Shown piece after piece: positions 11,465 to 24,123 of a stretch of DNA of 64,000 nt. This DNA is from Sinohyriopsis cumingii (Eukaryota; Mollusca; Bivalvia; Unionida; Unionidae), in the NCBI GenBank assembly GCA_028554795.2, contig CM068825.1:159259553-159323552 (forward strand), given 5' to 3'. The notes beneath the pieces are model-generated. The model did no database searches. It was not told the origin of the DNA and saw only the letters and a program-made list of their open reading frames with translations. How positions within the stretch are numbered: the stretch's first letter is position 1; each line of letters begins with the position of its first letter. Made by a program: the position numbers and the translations under genes.

Positions 11465-14400
11465 GAATAAGTTCAGTTTCTTTCATTACCAACTCATTAA
11501 GACTGACACACAGTTTTGTGTCATGGTATTGTACCCTTCTTCCAGGGCCTGTAATATCAACACAGTTCATCACAGACACATAAGAAAGCCCTAACAGGGC
11601 AGTTTTTACATCCTGGTACTTGTAATGTGATTTCTCATTCTGTCAACAAGAAACTCGGTCTTTATCCTTCATCAAACGACTAGTTCTGTATATGGTTTCA
11701 TATAATTCAATATACTTACATTACCAAAGTATGGTAACTTGGTTGAATTCTATTTCAAACTGTGGCGAGCTCAGTGAACTTAATGTAGTATGTGGGATAC
11801 CACAAAACATTAGCTAATTACGTCAGGAAAACCCAGCTGTAGTCCCCCTCCCACTAATGGCTTCATTGATTTTAAATGGGTTTGTTTTACCAGATTGTTA
11901 CTATACAATGAAAAAGTGACAATAAAAAGTGATTAAAAAAACTAAAAAAGTCTAACCTCAAGTCTAAATACCTGAACCCCTCCACTCTTAACAAATAAAC
12001 AAGGATTAGTTTTGTCGTTTTCTAAGAAAAGAAACCGCAGGGGTTGAAATGGGTTGTTGAAAAAATTATCCTTATTTGCCCACGTTTTACCCGAGTTAGT
12101 AAAAAATGTCGAACTGTACACTGTCCTCGAATTAAGTCCAGCCAAGCAAAAGCGTAGGACTACATACATACCTTGTTGCTGACTCAGGACATATGTCTGA
12201 TAAAAACTTTAAATGACGTATAAATGGCACGTTTAAAAGCTGATTGTAAAACTACGGTCCTGGCTAAGAACAAATAAGAACACTAAAAGGCACTAAAATG
12301 TACTAATTGCTACAAAATAGCATAAAGTAGTCATCAAAGCAATTATTAGAGATAATACATGAAAATGTATTTAATTTCACAGATAAAGATCATTTTTATC
12401 ACGATACCAGCGACGCAAAATCAATAAAGATAACTCTTTACATGCAGTGCATTAAGACTACAAGCATTATCGTTCATTATCAGTGGGTGTTTTATTAGCG
12501 CCGTCATGCACTAATTTGATAGTAGTAATGTGTTCCGTACGTGCATATTTGAAATTAGTGACCAAGCTACTGAGACCTAGTCTCATTCAAAATTTTATTT
12601 CACAGTCAATAGATAACGACCAAAATTATGTGGAGCAAGTAAATATTTGTGATTTAGTTCTGGTGTTAGAACTTTGGACAAACAACCGACAGTGAAAAAG
12701 TATAATTTATTCATACCTAATGTAAACTGAAACGACAAAATCATAGTTTTGTTCGTTAATCACATAGATGTTATTCCAGTCCTGTGTATCAATCAGACCC
12801 TGATTACATGCAGTTTAATCACACTCTAGTCAGTTTCCAACCATGTGACATTATTGCTGCTTGTATTCACTGAACACAATATACAATACAAGACGAGTCA
12901 CAACAATTATTGTTTTTATGAGTTAAGCAATCCTAATACGTATCTACAGATAATGTGACCAATTCTAAAAATATTTAATTCATAATAAATTATATGCTTT
13001 TATTTTTAACAATTCAAAACAGAGGGAAGCAAAAAATAAAATGTAGAATAGTTTTATTGCCTTCTTATTAAATATATGTACATTTTGACATAGTAATTTC
13101 TTAACGCATTCATAAACTGGCTATTACATTTTCCTAAAATCTCTTGTCTTATTTTTTTTTTTAAATCTTGTTTATTTGTAAAGCTAGAAGTAAAAGAAAA
13201 TGATTGGTTTCATTTTTTAATCACTGGTATTGAAATCTAAGAAAGGTAAATCGTGAAGCATAAACCGTAATATACAAAGGGTTGTCTTCGATGACTACAC
13301 AGTACTACTTTGTAGAACATATTGCCCCTAAGCGCTCTCCGTAGTTCTTAGCGGTATTTAGGCCTACCAGCACGTGAAACTGCGTCAATGCCGACAATGT
13401 AAACAAATAAGCAAAAAAGAAAATAAACAAAACTGATAACAAAAGCAAAACTAAATATAGAAAATGAAAGGAAAAGAACGAAAATAAAATCGTAAGGAAA
13501 GACAATTTATACAATTGACCGAAAGTATGAAAGAGTATGAGTTTCTTCTCTTTATTACGCTTGAACGACACAGGTTTTACGGGTGAATGTTGGTAATATA
13601 TCTTGTCAAGACAGAATTATACTGCAGCCACACCAAAGAGTTAAAATTACATTTTCAACGAATCGGAGACGTAAACTTTGTCGATGAACGCTGCAAATAA
13701 TTGGCGGAAGCATATTTTATTGTTGCGATATGATACAATGGGATTGAACACAAATTATAACTACTTAAAATAGTCGTTTCCCTAAATAGTACAAGTATAT
13801 CAACATGACAACAGTATTACAACATACTCATTACGACAACAGTGACTAATAATGAAAAATTATTGGGGGGGGGGACACATTGATAGTAATCACAGTTTGA
13901 GTAGATTATTGAAATCATCCGGTATTGGTTATACATTTGCATACAATTTGTAGAATTCTATATTTTTTCATTTGCATTGTCCTTTCCCAAAAGCATTTGG
14001 CTCTGAGAATAATTTCTCATCGACTCAGATCGCTATCTACTGTACTTGGACAGAACATGAAGAAATGCAAGGCGGCTTCAATCCCATCGCAGGAACAAAA
14101 ATGGTTGTCAGCAAGTTGAACACGGTCAAGTTAAGCTTTAATGAATTTCCATTATGTCGTAATCTAGTATGGATACTATCTAGGGTTTTTATTAATAAAA
14201 GAGGCGTTTTGCTAGATACGATGTTTGGACATAAACAAAGCACTGTGAGACATGTTACAATGAAGATGATTCCAAAAGTTACCTTTTGAGTGTATAAAGG
14301 AAGATATGTTTGAATTTAACCTGATATTGCAGGAGACCATATTATTTGAACATCGAAGGTTATAATTTGTTTGTTCGGACACGGTGTAAGAGAGGGGAGT

Positions 14401-14691
14401 AATTTAGTAAGATAGTTCGGAGTTTGGCTCCTTTTAATGTTGTAGAGTGTTAATAATGCATTTCTCTTTCGTCTAGACTGCAAACTTTCCCACCCATTTC
14501 AAATATAGAGATTCCCTACTGGTATATTTTGGAAGTACTGTAACTATTCATCCCGCTTCAAGCTGTAGTGTTTTTCTTTAATTTTATGAATCGATCAACG
14601 AGCATCCATGCCAGACTACACTGGAATATTACAAACATGGACCTGATTTAAGTTTTAATAAAATTTACCTGCTTTGTTTGTATTTTAGTTT
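11465..14691. other. Intergenic DNA, no gene seen
   Basis: Apart from the weak minus-strand frame noted with the palindrome and homopolymers such as a poly-G at 13865-13873, I see no gene, repeat array or mobile-element motif. Confidence 0.4.
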
Positions 14692-14937
14692 TCAAAGATT
14701 AGCTATTCGAGATAATGCTGTTTTTAAAATGCTACCAATGTGACAAGTCCATTTGATATTAAATGAAAGTACTAATTCAAGATATCTACTAGAATCCATG
14801 TACTTAAGATCAATATTTTCAAAAACAAGTTCAGGAATATTTGGTATGGTTTTGTTCGTTAGAAACTTAGCCAATGTTTTTTCTGAATTAAATTTTTTTA
14901 CATGAACGTTTTCATGCCAATCATAACAATAAGTCAA
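14692..14937 (-). pseudogene. Non-LTR retrotransposon RT fragment
   Basis: The 81-codon frame contains KFNSEKT followed by YLELVLSFNIKWTCHI and SILKTALSRIANL. This matches the thumb/connection region of jockey/CR1/RTE-type reverse transcriptases, whose usual form there is KHLGL.LS.NLKW..HI. The catalytic palm is absent, so this is a 5'-truncated, inactive relic. The clade cannot be assigned from this piece. Confidence 0.65.
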
Positions 14938-15057
14938 TTAACATGCCCGAATTTATAAAGAGTAATCGGCACGTTTAGACACAGACAAATTTTATTTAGA
15001 GTCGGAACTGCTTTTACATAATGAAATTTTACCGACTATAACCAATCATAAAGCAAT

Positions 15058-15583
15058 TAACATGCATGCATACATACATACATACATACATATATACATG
15101 CATGCATGTATGCATGCATACATACATATATGCATGCATATATGCATGCATACATACATACATACATACACACAAACATACATACAAAGATACATACATA
15201 CACACACATATATACAAAGATACATATATACAAACACATACATACATATATGCATGCATGCATACATACATACATACATACATACATACATACACACAAA
15301 CATACGTACACACAAACATACATACAAAGATACATACATACACACACATATATACAAAGATACATATATACAAACACATACATACATACATATATGCATG
15401 CATGCATACATACATACATACATACATACACACAAACATACATACACACAAACATACATACAAAGATACATACATACACACACATATATACAAAGATACA
15501 TATTACAAACACATACATACATATATGCATGCATACATACATACATACATACATACATACATACATACATACATACATACATT
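15058..15583. repeat. (ATAC)n microsatellite with higher-order structure
   Basis: A tract of ATAC/ATGC/ACAC tetranucleotides. A larger block containing CACAAACATACATACAAAGA, then ACACACATATATACAAAGAT and TATATGCATGCATGCATACA, recurs three times at roughly 136-140-bp spacing. The long open frames on both strands come from the absence of stops in such repeats. The tract lies at the 3' end of the retrotransposon that follows. Confidence 0.85.
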
Positions 15584-15599
15584 TGTTTTGTTGGCTTCA

Positions 15600-17790
15600 C
15601 TTCGCTTGCGAAGATTAGGAAGGGGTATGTCTATGTCTATTGCACCCGTGCTGGTGGCTGACGAGCCCTATACGTGACAGGCACGTTTGTCCACAGAGGC
15701 TGCAGGGGAATGTCTGGGTTGTGGTGGGCGCTGCCAATGGTTCCCGGTTTTTTCTTCGCCATCGTGTTTCCTCCAAGATGGCCCGTCTGTTTTGTTTAAA
15801 AGTCTCAGCGGCCTGGTGAACTGTACGTCGCCAGCTTTCACGGTCAGCAGCTTGTGATGACCATTGGCGGTGATCGATGCCACAGGTGGTAAGGGTCTTT
15901 TTCAAGTTGTCTTTATATTTCTTTCGAGGTGCCCTTCTATCACGGTGGCCAGTTGACAGCTCACCATACAGTGCGATCTTTGGCAGCGATGATCCTCCAT
16001 CCTGGACACGTGCCCTGCACAGCGATGCTGTATCTCCATGAGCGTGGCCTCAACGCTGGTGATCCCTGCTTGTTTGTGGACTTCAGTGTTGGTGACGAAG
16101 TCACTCAAGTGGATGTTGAGGATGGTGCGGAGGCAGCGCTGATGGAAGCGTTCAAGGAGGCGGAGGTGGCGGCTGTAGGTGACTCAAGATTCGGCGCCAT
16201 ATAGGAGGGTGGTCAGTACGACAGCTCTGTAGGCGCTGATCTTTGTATCTCTCTTGAGACTGGCGTTGTGTCGGATTCGTTTATAGAATCTGCCGAAGGC
16301 GCTGTTTGCCTTGACCAGTCTGTTGTCTATTTCTTTGTCAATCTTGGCATCAGAACATATCACACAGCCCAGGTAGGTGAACTGGTGGACTACGTTCAGC
16401 TCTGTCTGGTTAATGAAGATGCTTGGTGGTCGATACTCTTCCTTAGGAGCAGGCTGGTGAAGTACCTCAATTTTCTTTGGGTTGACCTCAAGACCAAAGA
16501 GTTGACAAGTTTCTGCAAAGCAGGATGTTACTCTGTAAGGCAGCTTCCGTGTGGGCAGCAAGGGCGTCGTCGTCTGCGAAGAGAAGTTCTCTAATAAGTT
16601 TTTCCAAGGTCTTGGTGTGGGCATGAAGTCGCCTTAATTTGAAGAGGTTGCCATCAGTCCGAAATCGGATATAGATGCTGTCATCGTCATCAAGTTCTTC
16701 TGTTGCTTTGTGGAGCATCATGCTGAAGAAGACTGAGAACAGTGTGGGGGCTAAAAAGCAGCCCTGTTTCGTGCCATTTACAATGGGGAGGGTCTGTGAC
16801 AGGTCGTTATTGTTTCTGACCTGACCAAGCCGGTCTTCATGTAGTTGGACGACCATGGTAAGGAATTTAGAAGGACAGCCGAGCTTTTCGAGGATTTTCC
16901 ACAGTCCAGTTCTGCTCACAGTATCAAATGCCTTCGTCAGCTCCATAACTGTGATGTACAGTCCTTTGTTTTCTTCCAGTCATTTTTTTCTGGATCTGTC
17001 TCAGGACGAAGACCATGTCAGTTGTGTCCCTATTGGCTCTGAAGCTACATTGACTCTCTGGAGCATGTTCTTCTGCAATGGTGGGCACCAGACTGTTTAG
17101 CAACATTCTAGTAAGGATTTTGCCAGCAATGGAGAGCAGAGTTATCCCACGGTAGTTTGAGCAGTCAGACTTTTCCCCCTTGTTTTTGTACAAGGTGATG
17201 ATGAATGCATCTAGGAGGTCTTGTGGAAGTTTCCCTCGCTCTCAGCAGCAAACGAAGAACTCGTGGAGTTTGGTGTGCAATGCTAGACCTCCTCTCTTCC
17301 ATATATCTGGTGGGATTGGGATACCATCTTTTTTTGCAGCCTTTCTTGTCTTCATTTGTTCTATGGCTTTTACGGTCTCTTGCAGTGTGGATGTCTCATC
17401 TAGTTCTATCTTAGGTGGTTGTTGTGGGATGCGATCAATAGCTGCCTCCTGGACTGTACGGCTACTGCTGAAGAGGGTGTGGAAGTATTCTGACCAGCGG
17501 CTCAGGATAGATTCCCTGTCAGTGAGTAGCTCTTGGCCATCTGCACTCCGTAGGGGGCTCTGTATTTGGAAGGAAGGACCATACACTGATTTCAGCGCTT
17601 CACAGAACCCCTTCTAGTCACCAGTGTCAGCTTACAGCTGGGTACTTTCTGCAAACTTTGTCCACCATTCATTTTGTATGTCTCGGAGACTGCACTGGAG
17701 GGAGCTGCATGTAAGGTGGAATGCTGCTTTCTTCTGTGGACACTGATGGTTGTGCGAGATGGGCTTGGTACGCTGATCACTTTTAGGCAA
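15600..17790 (-). pseudogene. Non-LTR retrotransposon reverse transcriptase, 5'-truncated
   Basis: Minus-strand coding remnants read in order from 17790 down to 15615 across several frames. They give the pre-RT region, SNYRGITLLSIAGKILTRML, the palm motif TKAFDTV, NGTKQGCFLAPTLF, the catalytic FADD box (LLFADDDALAAHTEA), the thumb (FTYLGCVICSDAKIDKEIDN, YRAVVLTTLLYGAES), and a C-terminal zinc finger CSLCGQTC...SHQHGC. Several frameshifts and stops make it inactive. The apurinic endonuclease expected upstream is missing, so the copy is 5'-truncated. (ATAC)n tracts flank both ends. Clade assignment (jockey/CR1-like or other) is not secure. Confidence 0.85.
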
Positions 17791-17794
17791 GCAT

Positions 17795-17892
17795 GCATGT
17801 ATACATACATACATACATACATACATACATACATACATACATACATACATACATACATACATACATACATACATACATACATACATACATAA
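17795..17892. repeat. (ATAC)n microsatellite
   Basis: About 24 uninterrupted ATAC units. It abuts the 5'-truncated end of the retrotransposon and mirrors the larger ATAC-rich tract at the element's 3' end. Confidence 0.9.
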
Positions 17893-17944
17893 GTAGTGTA
17901 GTGGGATACCCTAGAGACAAAATGGGAAATATATTACAGACACA

Positions 17945-18446
17945 CACACCCCTTGGGACGGTCTGGCGACAACCTTTTTGAGCACACCCTGGGACGGTCT
18001 AGCGAGAAGGGGAATTGAACATGGGGAATATTCGGACTGTCTAGCGACAACGGCAAGTGGGGTAGCAATGGAACAGGTAAGTTGACGTCACGGTACTGAA
18101 GATTGTTAACAATGTTGCAACAATATAGCAGGGGGCTGACCTCAATCGGGCCAAACAGCAAACAGTGACAGGGGGTAGCGGGTAAGTTCAGCTTTTTCAG
18201 CGGGTAGGGGGTAGCGGGTGGCGGGTAAGTTCAGCTAGTTCGTAAACTGTACCAATAAACTAGCGCTTGGTGGGGGCGGGACTGGCAGGACATAGAATTT
18301 CTTTATAGACAGAGACAAAAAACATATATAACACATACAACATACTACATACAAACATAAACAACTATACAACCGATTAAAAATTTTAGTCAAGAAAGCA
18401 AATCTTTTCGAGGGAATTGAGTGGCCCTGAAAAGGGCCTTTGGGTT
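17945..18446. repeat. Left terminal inverted repeat of Polinton 1
   Basis: From about 18004 to 18446 this sequence is the reverse complement of 36168-36597, with clear but imperfect identity. Shared landmarks include GAACATGGGGAATATT, CTGACCTCAATCGGGCCAAA, CAGCAAACAGTGACA, GGGTAGCGGGTAAGTTCAGC and the stem-loop at the inner edge. Outside the shared part lie further short subrepeats of GGGACGGTCTAGCGACAA type (about 17953, 17990, 18031), so the true terminus may be near 17945. Terminal repeats of several hundred bp fit Polintons. I could not identify a 6-bp target duplication. Confidence 0.85.
18423..18438 (-). terminator. Histone-mRNA-type 3' stem-loop in left TIR
   Basis: On the minus strand this reads GGCCCT-TTTC-AGGGCC, a 6-bp stem with a 4-nt loop, followed by ACTCA and then CTCGAAAAGATTTGC about 8 nt later. 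It fits the metazoan replication-dependent histone 3' stem-loop consensus and has a purine-rich downstream box like the U7 snRNA target. It faces out of the element. Confidence 0.7.
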
Positions 18447-18634
18447 TATATTAACATCATTCCGTTAACACGGAGGGCATAGCATAGATCTTCTTCTCTT
18501 CCTCAAACTTCTTCGGACTTCTGGTCTGCAAACAAGGACTCTTCAAACAGCCTTGTCTCTCTACATGCATTCTTTATTCCAAACGATTGTGTCGGTTATC
18601 TTTATATATAATTGTCCATGATCATTGCGCATAC

Positions 18635-18775
18635 ATGGATAAGACCGTACGGAACAGCTTAGACGATACGAGGGTAGATGATTCTACGTTTGTCCACATC
18701 TTGTGGCAAGAACAGGTGAAGGGAATGAAAGGAACGGGTTTATATATAGTGGAAGAGCGGATCGAAACGGATTGA
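18635..18775 (+). CDS. Possible small ORF in left arm of Polinton 1
   Basis: A 46-codon frame begins at ATG 18635 (MDKTVRNSLDDTR...). It is compositionally protein-like and ends shortly before the promoter of the next gene. No homology or motif is recognised. It may be a fragment of a decayed gene or chance. Low confidence. Confidence 0.2.
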   Translation: MDKTVRNSLDDTRVDDSTFVHILWQEQVKGMKGTGLYIVEERIETD

Positions 18776-18877
18776 GTTTTTTTCTTTCTCACCAGTCCTA
18801 ACACGCATTACAAAATTTAGTCACAATACGGAGTTCGTCTTCCTATCCGAAGAGAGCGTATGTAACGTCACATTCAC

Positions 18878-18885
18878 TATATAGG
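18878..18885 (+). promoter_or_regulatory. TATA box of the left-arm K/E-rich gene
   Basis: TATATAGG lies about 80 bp upstream of the ATG at 18960, followed by the GCG-rich segment GTGCGCTAGCGTCTGTGCGC. Confidence 0.45.
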
Positions 18886-18959
18886 TGCGCTAGCGTCTGT
18901 GCGCAGTGAATCAGTGCAACAGAGTTTTCAAACATAACGGAAACTAACAAAACGCTGAA

Positions 18960-19473
18960 ATGGGAGCACCGGACGTGGATATGAGAAGCAATGATATAGC
19001 AGTGGCTACCAAAGTCAACACAGTCCTACTTCCAGAAGAGGTCAATTTTAATTGGGATTTAGTCGATTTTCTTTCTCCTTCGCAAGAATTGTTCCGGCAC
19101 CAGTACCTTCGCCACATTCTCCTTCTTTATCACACGTCGAGGATTTTAATCAGAGACAGAAAGAAGAATGGGAGAAAAATGTTTAAAACAGCAGAAAGAA
19201 GCAGAACAGGCTTTTCTCCTTCAACAGCATCAGCGAGAAGAAGAGACAAGAAGAAGGAAACGACAAGAAGAAGAAGAAACAGCAGACAAGAAACAAAGTC
19301 AAGGAAAGAAGGAGGACAGTGAAAGGCAAACTGTGACGGTACTCTTAGACATATTAGCAGAGTTAAGGGGTCTGAAACAAATGTATCAGAGTTCTTTAAT
19401 ACGACCCAAGAGAAAAAACCTTCCGGAACCAAACAACCCAACCCCGTTACTACGCCTGCGATACTGCCCCTAG
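18960..19473 (+). pseudogene. Charged (K/E/R-rich) left-arm gene of Polinton 1
   Basis: The coding signal starts at ATG 18960 (MGAPDVDMRSNDIAVATKVN) and shifts frame near 19160-19200 into a strongly charged segment rich in K, E, R and Q. That segment looks like a coiled coil (QHQREEETRRRKRQEEEE), and the tail contains LLDILAELRGLKQMYQS. The product is not recognised. The gene has a TATA box about 80 bp upstream and a histone-type stem-loop about 125 bp after the coding signal ends, the same architecture as the right-arm genes. At least one frameshift indicates decay. Confidence 0.5.
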
Positions 19474-19598
19474 TTATTTCTACCAAATCACCATCGACTG
19501 TCCGGAAGTAGGCCTTGGCCGTGGCAAAGGATTAAGGCAGTTAAAGCTGATTGCGTCACGTTCCTGAGTTTGTTGTTTTAAACAAACAAACATCCAAC

Positions 19599-19638
19599 GG
19601 TCCTTTTCATGGCCACCCACTTCTCTCGAAAAGAGATA
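19599..19638 (+). terminator. Histone-type stem-loop and purine box
   Basis: GGTCCT-TTTC-ATGGCC at 19599-19614 is followed directly by ACCCA, and then CTCTCGAAAAGAGATAGC begins about 4 nt later. The stem has one mismatch and one G-T pair, so it is slightly decayed from the consensus. The downstream AAAAGAGATA box recurs after the stem-loop remnant at 30841. Confidence 0.55.
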
Positions 19639-19940
19639 GCATTCATTTTGCCAAAATCATGTAAAACTCTAAGACCCTTTTTACCCATGATGTACGTGTG
19701 TGAGTGAGTGAGTGCGTGAGTGCGTGAGTGTAGGTTCTTATTCTAAAAACTCAAAACCAAGAGACACTTCGTTTTTCTTGTCTGGTCTATTCTGGTACCA
19801 ATTTTACAAATCACAATACAACACTTTAAGAAAGTTCATAGACTTTTGTGTCTTTTGTTCACTCTCTCTGTTTTTTTTTTCTTCTTCAATTTCTTCACTA
19901 TCACAGTTTTTTCCTCCTCTTCTTTCTCACTTTCTCCTTA

Positions 19941-20297
19941 TTATCTTTTCTGGACGTGTCCGAGTTCTTCCTTTGGGAAGGGCACATCTTCTTCCTGTTC
20001 GGAACCCCTCTCATGCTCTTTCTCCTGTTGTTTCTTAGGGCATTCAGAAGAGCAACTTCCTTTCTCTTGACAATGATAACAGGTATCTTGACTTTTGTCT
20101 CTTCTGACACCTGTTTTGCTTTTATGACGGTCTGGACACTCTGTAGCCCAATGTCCTTTCTTCTTACAGATATAGCAATTATCTTGACTTTTATCTGGAA
20201 AGGAGGGGGAGTAGTCCGTTGGCTTGTCTGAAGAAAACTTTCGTATGCCACCTCGCAAAGCTCTGATCAGAAGTTCGATCTGTGTGGGTTCTTCCGT
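19941..20297 (-). pseudogene. CCHC zinc-knuckle protein of Polinton 1
   Basis: The frame contains EEPTQIELLIRALRGGIRKF, then two zinc knuckles, CYICKKKGHWATEC and CYHCQEKGSCSSEC, and an acidic/basic tail. The second knuckle has lost its histidine (GH to GS). By comparison with the second copy (38463 onward), the start ATG is ACG here (20295-20297), so the gene has probably lost its own initiator. CX2CX4HX4C knuckles bind single-stranded nucleic acid, as in retroviral nucleocapsid. The gene is divergent from PolB and shares an intergenic region of about 135 bp with it. Confidence 0.6.
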
Positions 20298-20432
20298 CTT
20301 TCTGGTCGGTTTTGAGAGTGAAATGAATATTTGAAGGGAAGAAACTGACCCTTTATATATACACTGGTCTGACATGGACATAAAGGGACCAATGGCGTTT
20401 AAAATGTAGTCATTTGCCTATTTGCAGTCAAG
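20298..20432. promoter_or_regulatory. Divergent promoter between zinc-knuckle gene and PolB
   Basis: On the minus strand TATATATAAAGGGTCAG (about 20346-20362) lies about 50-65 bp upstream of the zinc-knuckle gene. The other half ends in CAGTCAAGATGAAACGATCG at the PolB start. The same arrangement and TATA sequence are kept in the second copy (38332-38462), which supports function. Confidence 0.55.
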
Positions 20433-23400
20433 ATGAAACGATCGCATCATCTTGTGGAGAGAGGAGGAGAAAGTAAGAGCAGGAATGGTGACTTATCACC
20501 TCGCACAGTAGCTGAAGTCTTGGCTCAGATTCATGACAGCGATGTCGAAGATGACATGAGTGAGCCAGAATCCAGACACAGAGATTACACACCCAACCAA
20601 AGTCAACCACCTGTAAACCCTAAATAGTACTACCACATTCGAGAGACGGAAAAGCGGTCCTCTAGAAAATATAGAACTACGGCTTACACGTACAAGGTGA
20701 AGTTTAAAGATTTCAAGTTCGAAGTACCGATGCAGAATGTATTAGCGTTCATCACCGAGGTGTGGGATTCTTTGTTAAGCATACTGAAACAGCAATGTCA
20801 AGCCAAAGAAGACGACCGTTTGAGACTTTCCATTCATCACGACGGTTTGATGTACCCTGTCTGGATCGAGTTTAGCAGCCCAGCAGAATTGACACCGTCC
20901 AAGGTCATCGACAAGTTTCAACACGAGTAACAAACCAACGACAAGTTTCACTTCAGAAAAGCAACACTGTTCATGACCCACGTGTCTCTTCCCCAAGGAA
21001 CCGGACGCACAAAGGTGATATTGGTGGAAGACCTTCGCAGCACCAAAACCAGCCTCGTCCGAATTAGCAACCCATAAGACAAGAAGTGTTTAGCCCTTGC
21101 CATCGTCGTATGCCGACAAGAACGACACGTTAGAATGGAAAAGAGCATTGAAAACTTATCAATGATCGGACCGGGCCAAACAACGAAGAGAAGCAGAACC
21201 CATGTTACAGCAAGCGGGGCTATCCAAAGACGCAACATGTAGTATTTCTGAAATGCAAACATTTCAAGACGTCTTGGCTCCATGCTACAACTTGAAAGTA
21301 CATCCTCAAGAAGTACACGCACCTCTGTTGTTTCGAGGCATAGATTTCAAAAACGGAAAATACATTGACGTCTATGATTACGATGAACATTTCGATACCA
21401 TTAACAGTATCACCGGATTCTCAGGATACGGTTATTACTGTGAGAAATGTGATTATTGCTATAACAATTGAGAGGAACACAAAACTGTGGATCGAAATGA
21501 TCAGGATGTTGGGCTTCTCAACCCTGTCTGGACAAAGGACAAGAACGAGTGCACTACCCTACTTCTCAGAGCACATTTGTCAGCCCTACCTGTTACCAAC
21601 AACATCTAAAGACGCAAGTTCACAGCAGAAAAGTGCTTGTCAACTCCTGAGATTGTGCCCCATTTGTGGATACGTTATACGTAGCAATAATGTCAAGGCA
21701 CACGTTTGTTAGGAAAATAAACAGTGTCACATTTGTCGCCAAATCGTGGACTTGGAACAGGACTGCTAGATTCAAATATACCAACCCCAATATGAAGAAG
21801 ATGGCAAGAAGAAAGATAATTTCATCTTTTTTCTATTTCAAATGCATGCAAGAGACTGCAGTTTAAAGATTCGATGAGTTACTTGGCCATGCCTTCAAAC
21901 CGAATGCCTAAAACGTTTTGGATGACAGAAATGGCTAAAGGCTATTTTCCGTACTTTTAAAATACCAAAGCCAATTAGCATGCCGTTCCACCCCATTTGA
22001 CTGAGGCTCACTGATACGACCCGACAACATGCGCACCGTACAACAAGAAGTTTTCTACGTTTGGTACCACACTCACGTCTCAGACCCTTTCGACTTTCAG
22101 GAAGAGATGTTAAAGTATTGTCGTTCCTACGTGGACATTTGCGAGAATTATTCATGGAACAGGGAGGGATCAGATTGATTTGAAAGAAGCCTACACCTTT
22201 GTCCATGCGTGTTCCTTATTGTATTTCCAACGATTCGTGCCCGAAAACACCATGGCTATCCTCAGTCCTCAAACGACGATTTTTGTCAAACGTCATTACT
22301 CAGTCAAAGCCCTACGCTGGCTACATTACTTGTGCGACTAGGAAGACAAATGGATCCAGCACGCCCGAAATGGACGAGGCGAAACGACCATAGAAAGGTA
22401 TTCGGTGGATGGCTGGAACACAGAAAACCCTCAGATCGTGTACGAGTTTAACGGGTGCTTATTGCGCGGATGTCCCCTCTGCTACCCTCAGCGTGACACT
22501 AAAAATCAGTTTCTACAACGCACCATGGAAGACTTGTACCAGGCCACTTGCCAGCGGCGCTTTAACCTAGAACAACAAGGATACCAAGTAGTGGAAATGT
22601 GGGAAAACGAGTACGGTCACCGTTTGGAAACCGATCCCGAGGTTAAACGTATCGTGGAAAGTTACAAATTGGTGGACACACTAAACCCATGGGACAGTTT
22701 GTACGGAGGACGGACGAATACCACCTGTTTGCTGTACCAAGCCGACGAGAAGAAAGGAGAAGAAATCAGATACTTGGATGTGTGTTCGCTTTATCCTTAC
22801 GTGTGCAAATACTGTCACTTGTCCGCAAGGCACCCGCAATGGCTGACCGAACACATCGACGTGGAAAACATTTGACAATACAAACAAATGATCAAGTGCA
22901 AAGTCTTGCCTCCCACGGACTTGTACCATCCCGTTTTACCTCACCATTGGCAAGGAAAACTGATATTTCCCTTGCGCCGTAATTGTGCCTAAACGTGCAG
23001 TCAAAATGAGCCTTGTCAGCACAACCAGGAATAACGCGCCTTGATGGGAACGTAGGTCAGCGTGGAATTGTTCAAAGCTTTGGACCTGGGATATCAACTG
23101 TTAGAAGTGTACGAAAGTTACAACTTTCCCAAAACAGAAAAATACCACAAGGGCGACCAAACTCAAAAACGCATTTTCTCAAACTACGTGGATGCCTTTT
23201 TAAAACTGAAACAAGAAGTCAGCGGCTATCCGTCCTCCGAAGACCAAAATAAATTCAAAGAGAAATACTGGGAGCAGGAAGGCATCGCTTTAGACAACGT
23301 GGAGAAAAACAAAGGAAGGCGATCGTTTGCCAAAGTCATGCTAAATTGATTGTGGGGTAAAATGGTACAACGACAGTGTGTACCAAGACGGTGTATTTGA

Positions 23401-24040
23401 CACAATCTTCCCGCTACTTCCAGATGATTCACGACAAAACCAAATACATGAAAGACGTGGACATCCTTCGTGATGACATGATCTAAGTCAATAACGAAGA
23501 AGAACTGGACTTTTTAGAAGCCGACGAATTTGGAAATGTTATCATTGTGCTTTTGTGACAGCCCACGCACGTTTAAAATTGTACCAAGCTTTGGAACTGC
23601 TACGAGATCGCGTCCTGTATTTTGATTTGTCAAATCAAGAACTGTCAAGATTTAGTCCGTTGCGAAACCCTCCACGACGTGTGATGCCTGTTATCAGGTT
23701 GATAATCAGTGGCGACGCATTCCAGTATAAAAAGACCCGAGACAAAGATAGGGAATCAGTGTTTTTGTGCTCCTCATCACCCAAAGATGTCACCCTCCCC
23801 AGAAGCCATCCCTCTTCTAAAGGACTTCCTCCTCGTTTAGTCAAACATGGGGACATGTTGTCAGTCCTGTCCAAAACTTCTTCACCCATGCTAAAATAAC
23901 TCATTCTAACAGCCTACAAAGCCGTCATTGATAACGTGTGCAAATGTTGTTTGAACGTCTTGAAAGGCACGATACCTTTGTCTTAACACAAGAAAACACG
24001 GTGACGTTCTTTGCCAAACTGTTCAAAAGAAAATACCCAT
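20433..24040 (+). pseudogene. polB: Protein-primed DNA polymerase B of Polinton 1 (degraded)
   Basis: Polintons encode a family-B polymerase that is protein-primed like that of adenovirus. Read across frames from ATG 20433, the remnant shows an acidic N-terminus (DSDVEDDMSEPESR), Cys-rich fingers (CPICGYVIRSNNVKAHVC), the ExoI region, EFNGCLLRGCPLC, FGGRTN-like YGGRTNTTCLLYQADE, polymerase motif A (YLDVCSLYPYV, ~22770), motif B (AKVMLN then a TGA at 23347) and motif C (LYFDLSN, ~23615). Key residues are lost: ExoI reads FYFKCM where the second copy keeps FDFECM, and motif C lacks the second Asp of the usual DTD. Many stops and frameshifts make it inactive. Confidence 0.85.
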
Positions 24041-24123
24041 TCGTCAAATGAAAAAAATGTTGATACAAATCTGAGGAATTTTGACTGTTTTTAGGGCCCT
24101 TTCTGAAGGAGTATTGGCAACAA

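Noticed and set aside
15029..15677. Six overlapping frames of MYVCMYVC or HTYIHTYI peptides
   Set aside because: ATAC-type microsatellite lacks stops; no gene.
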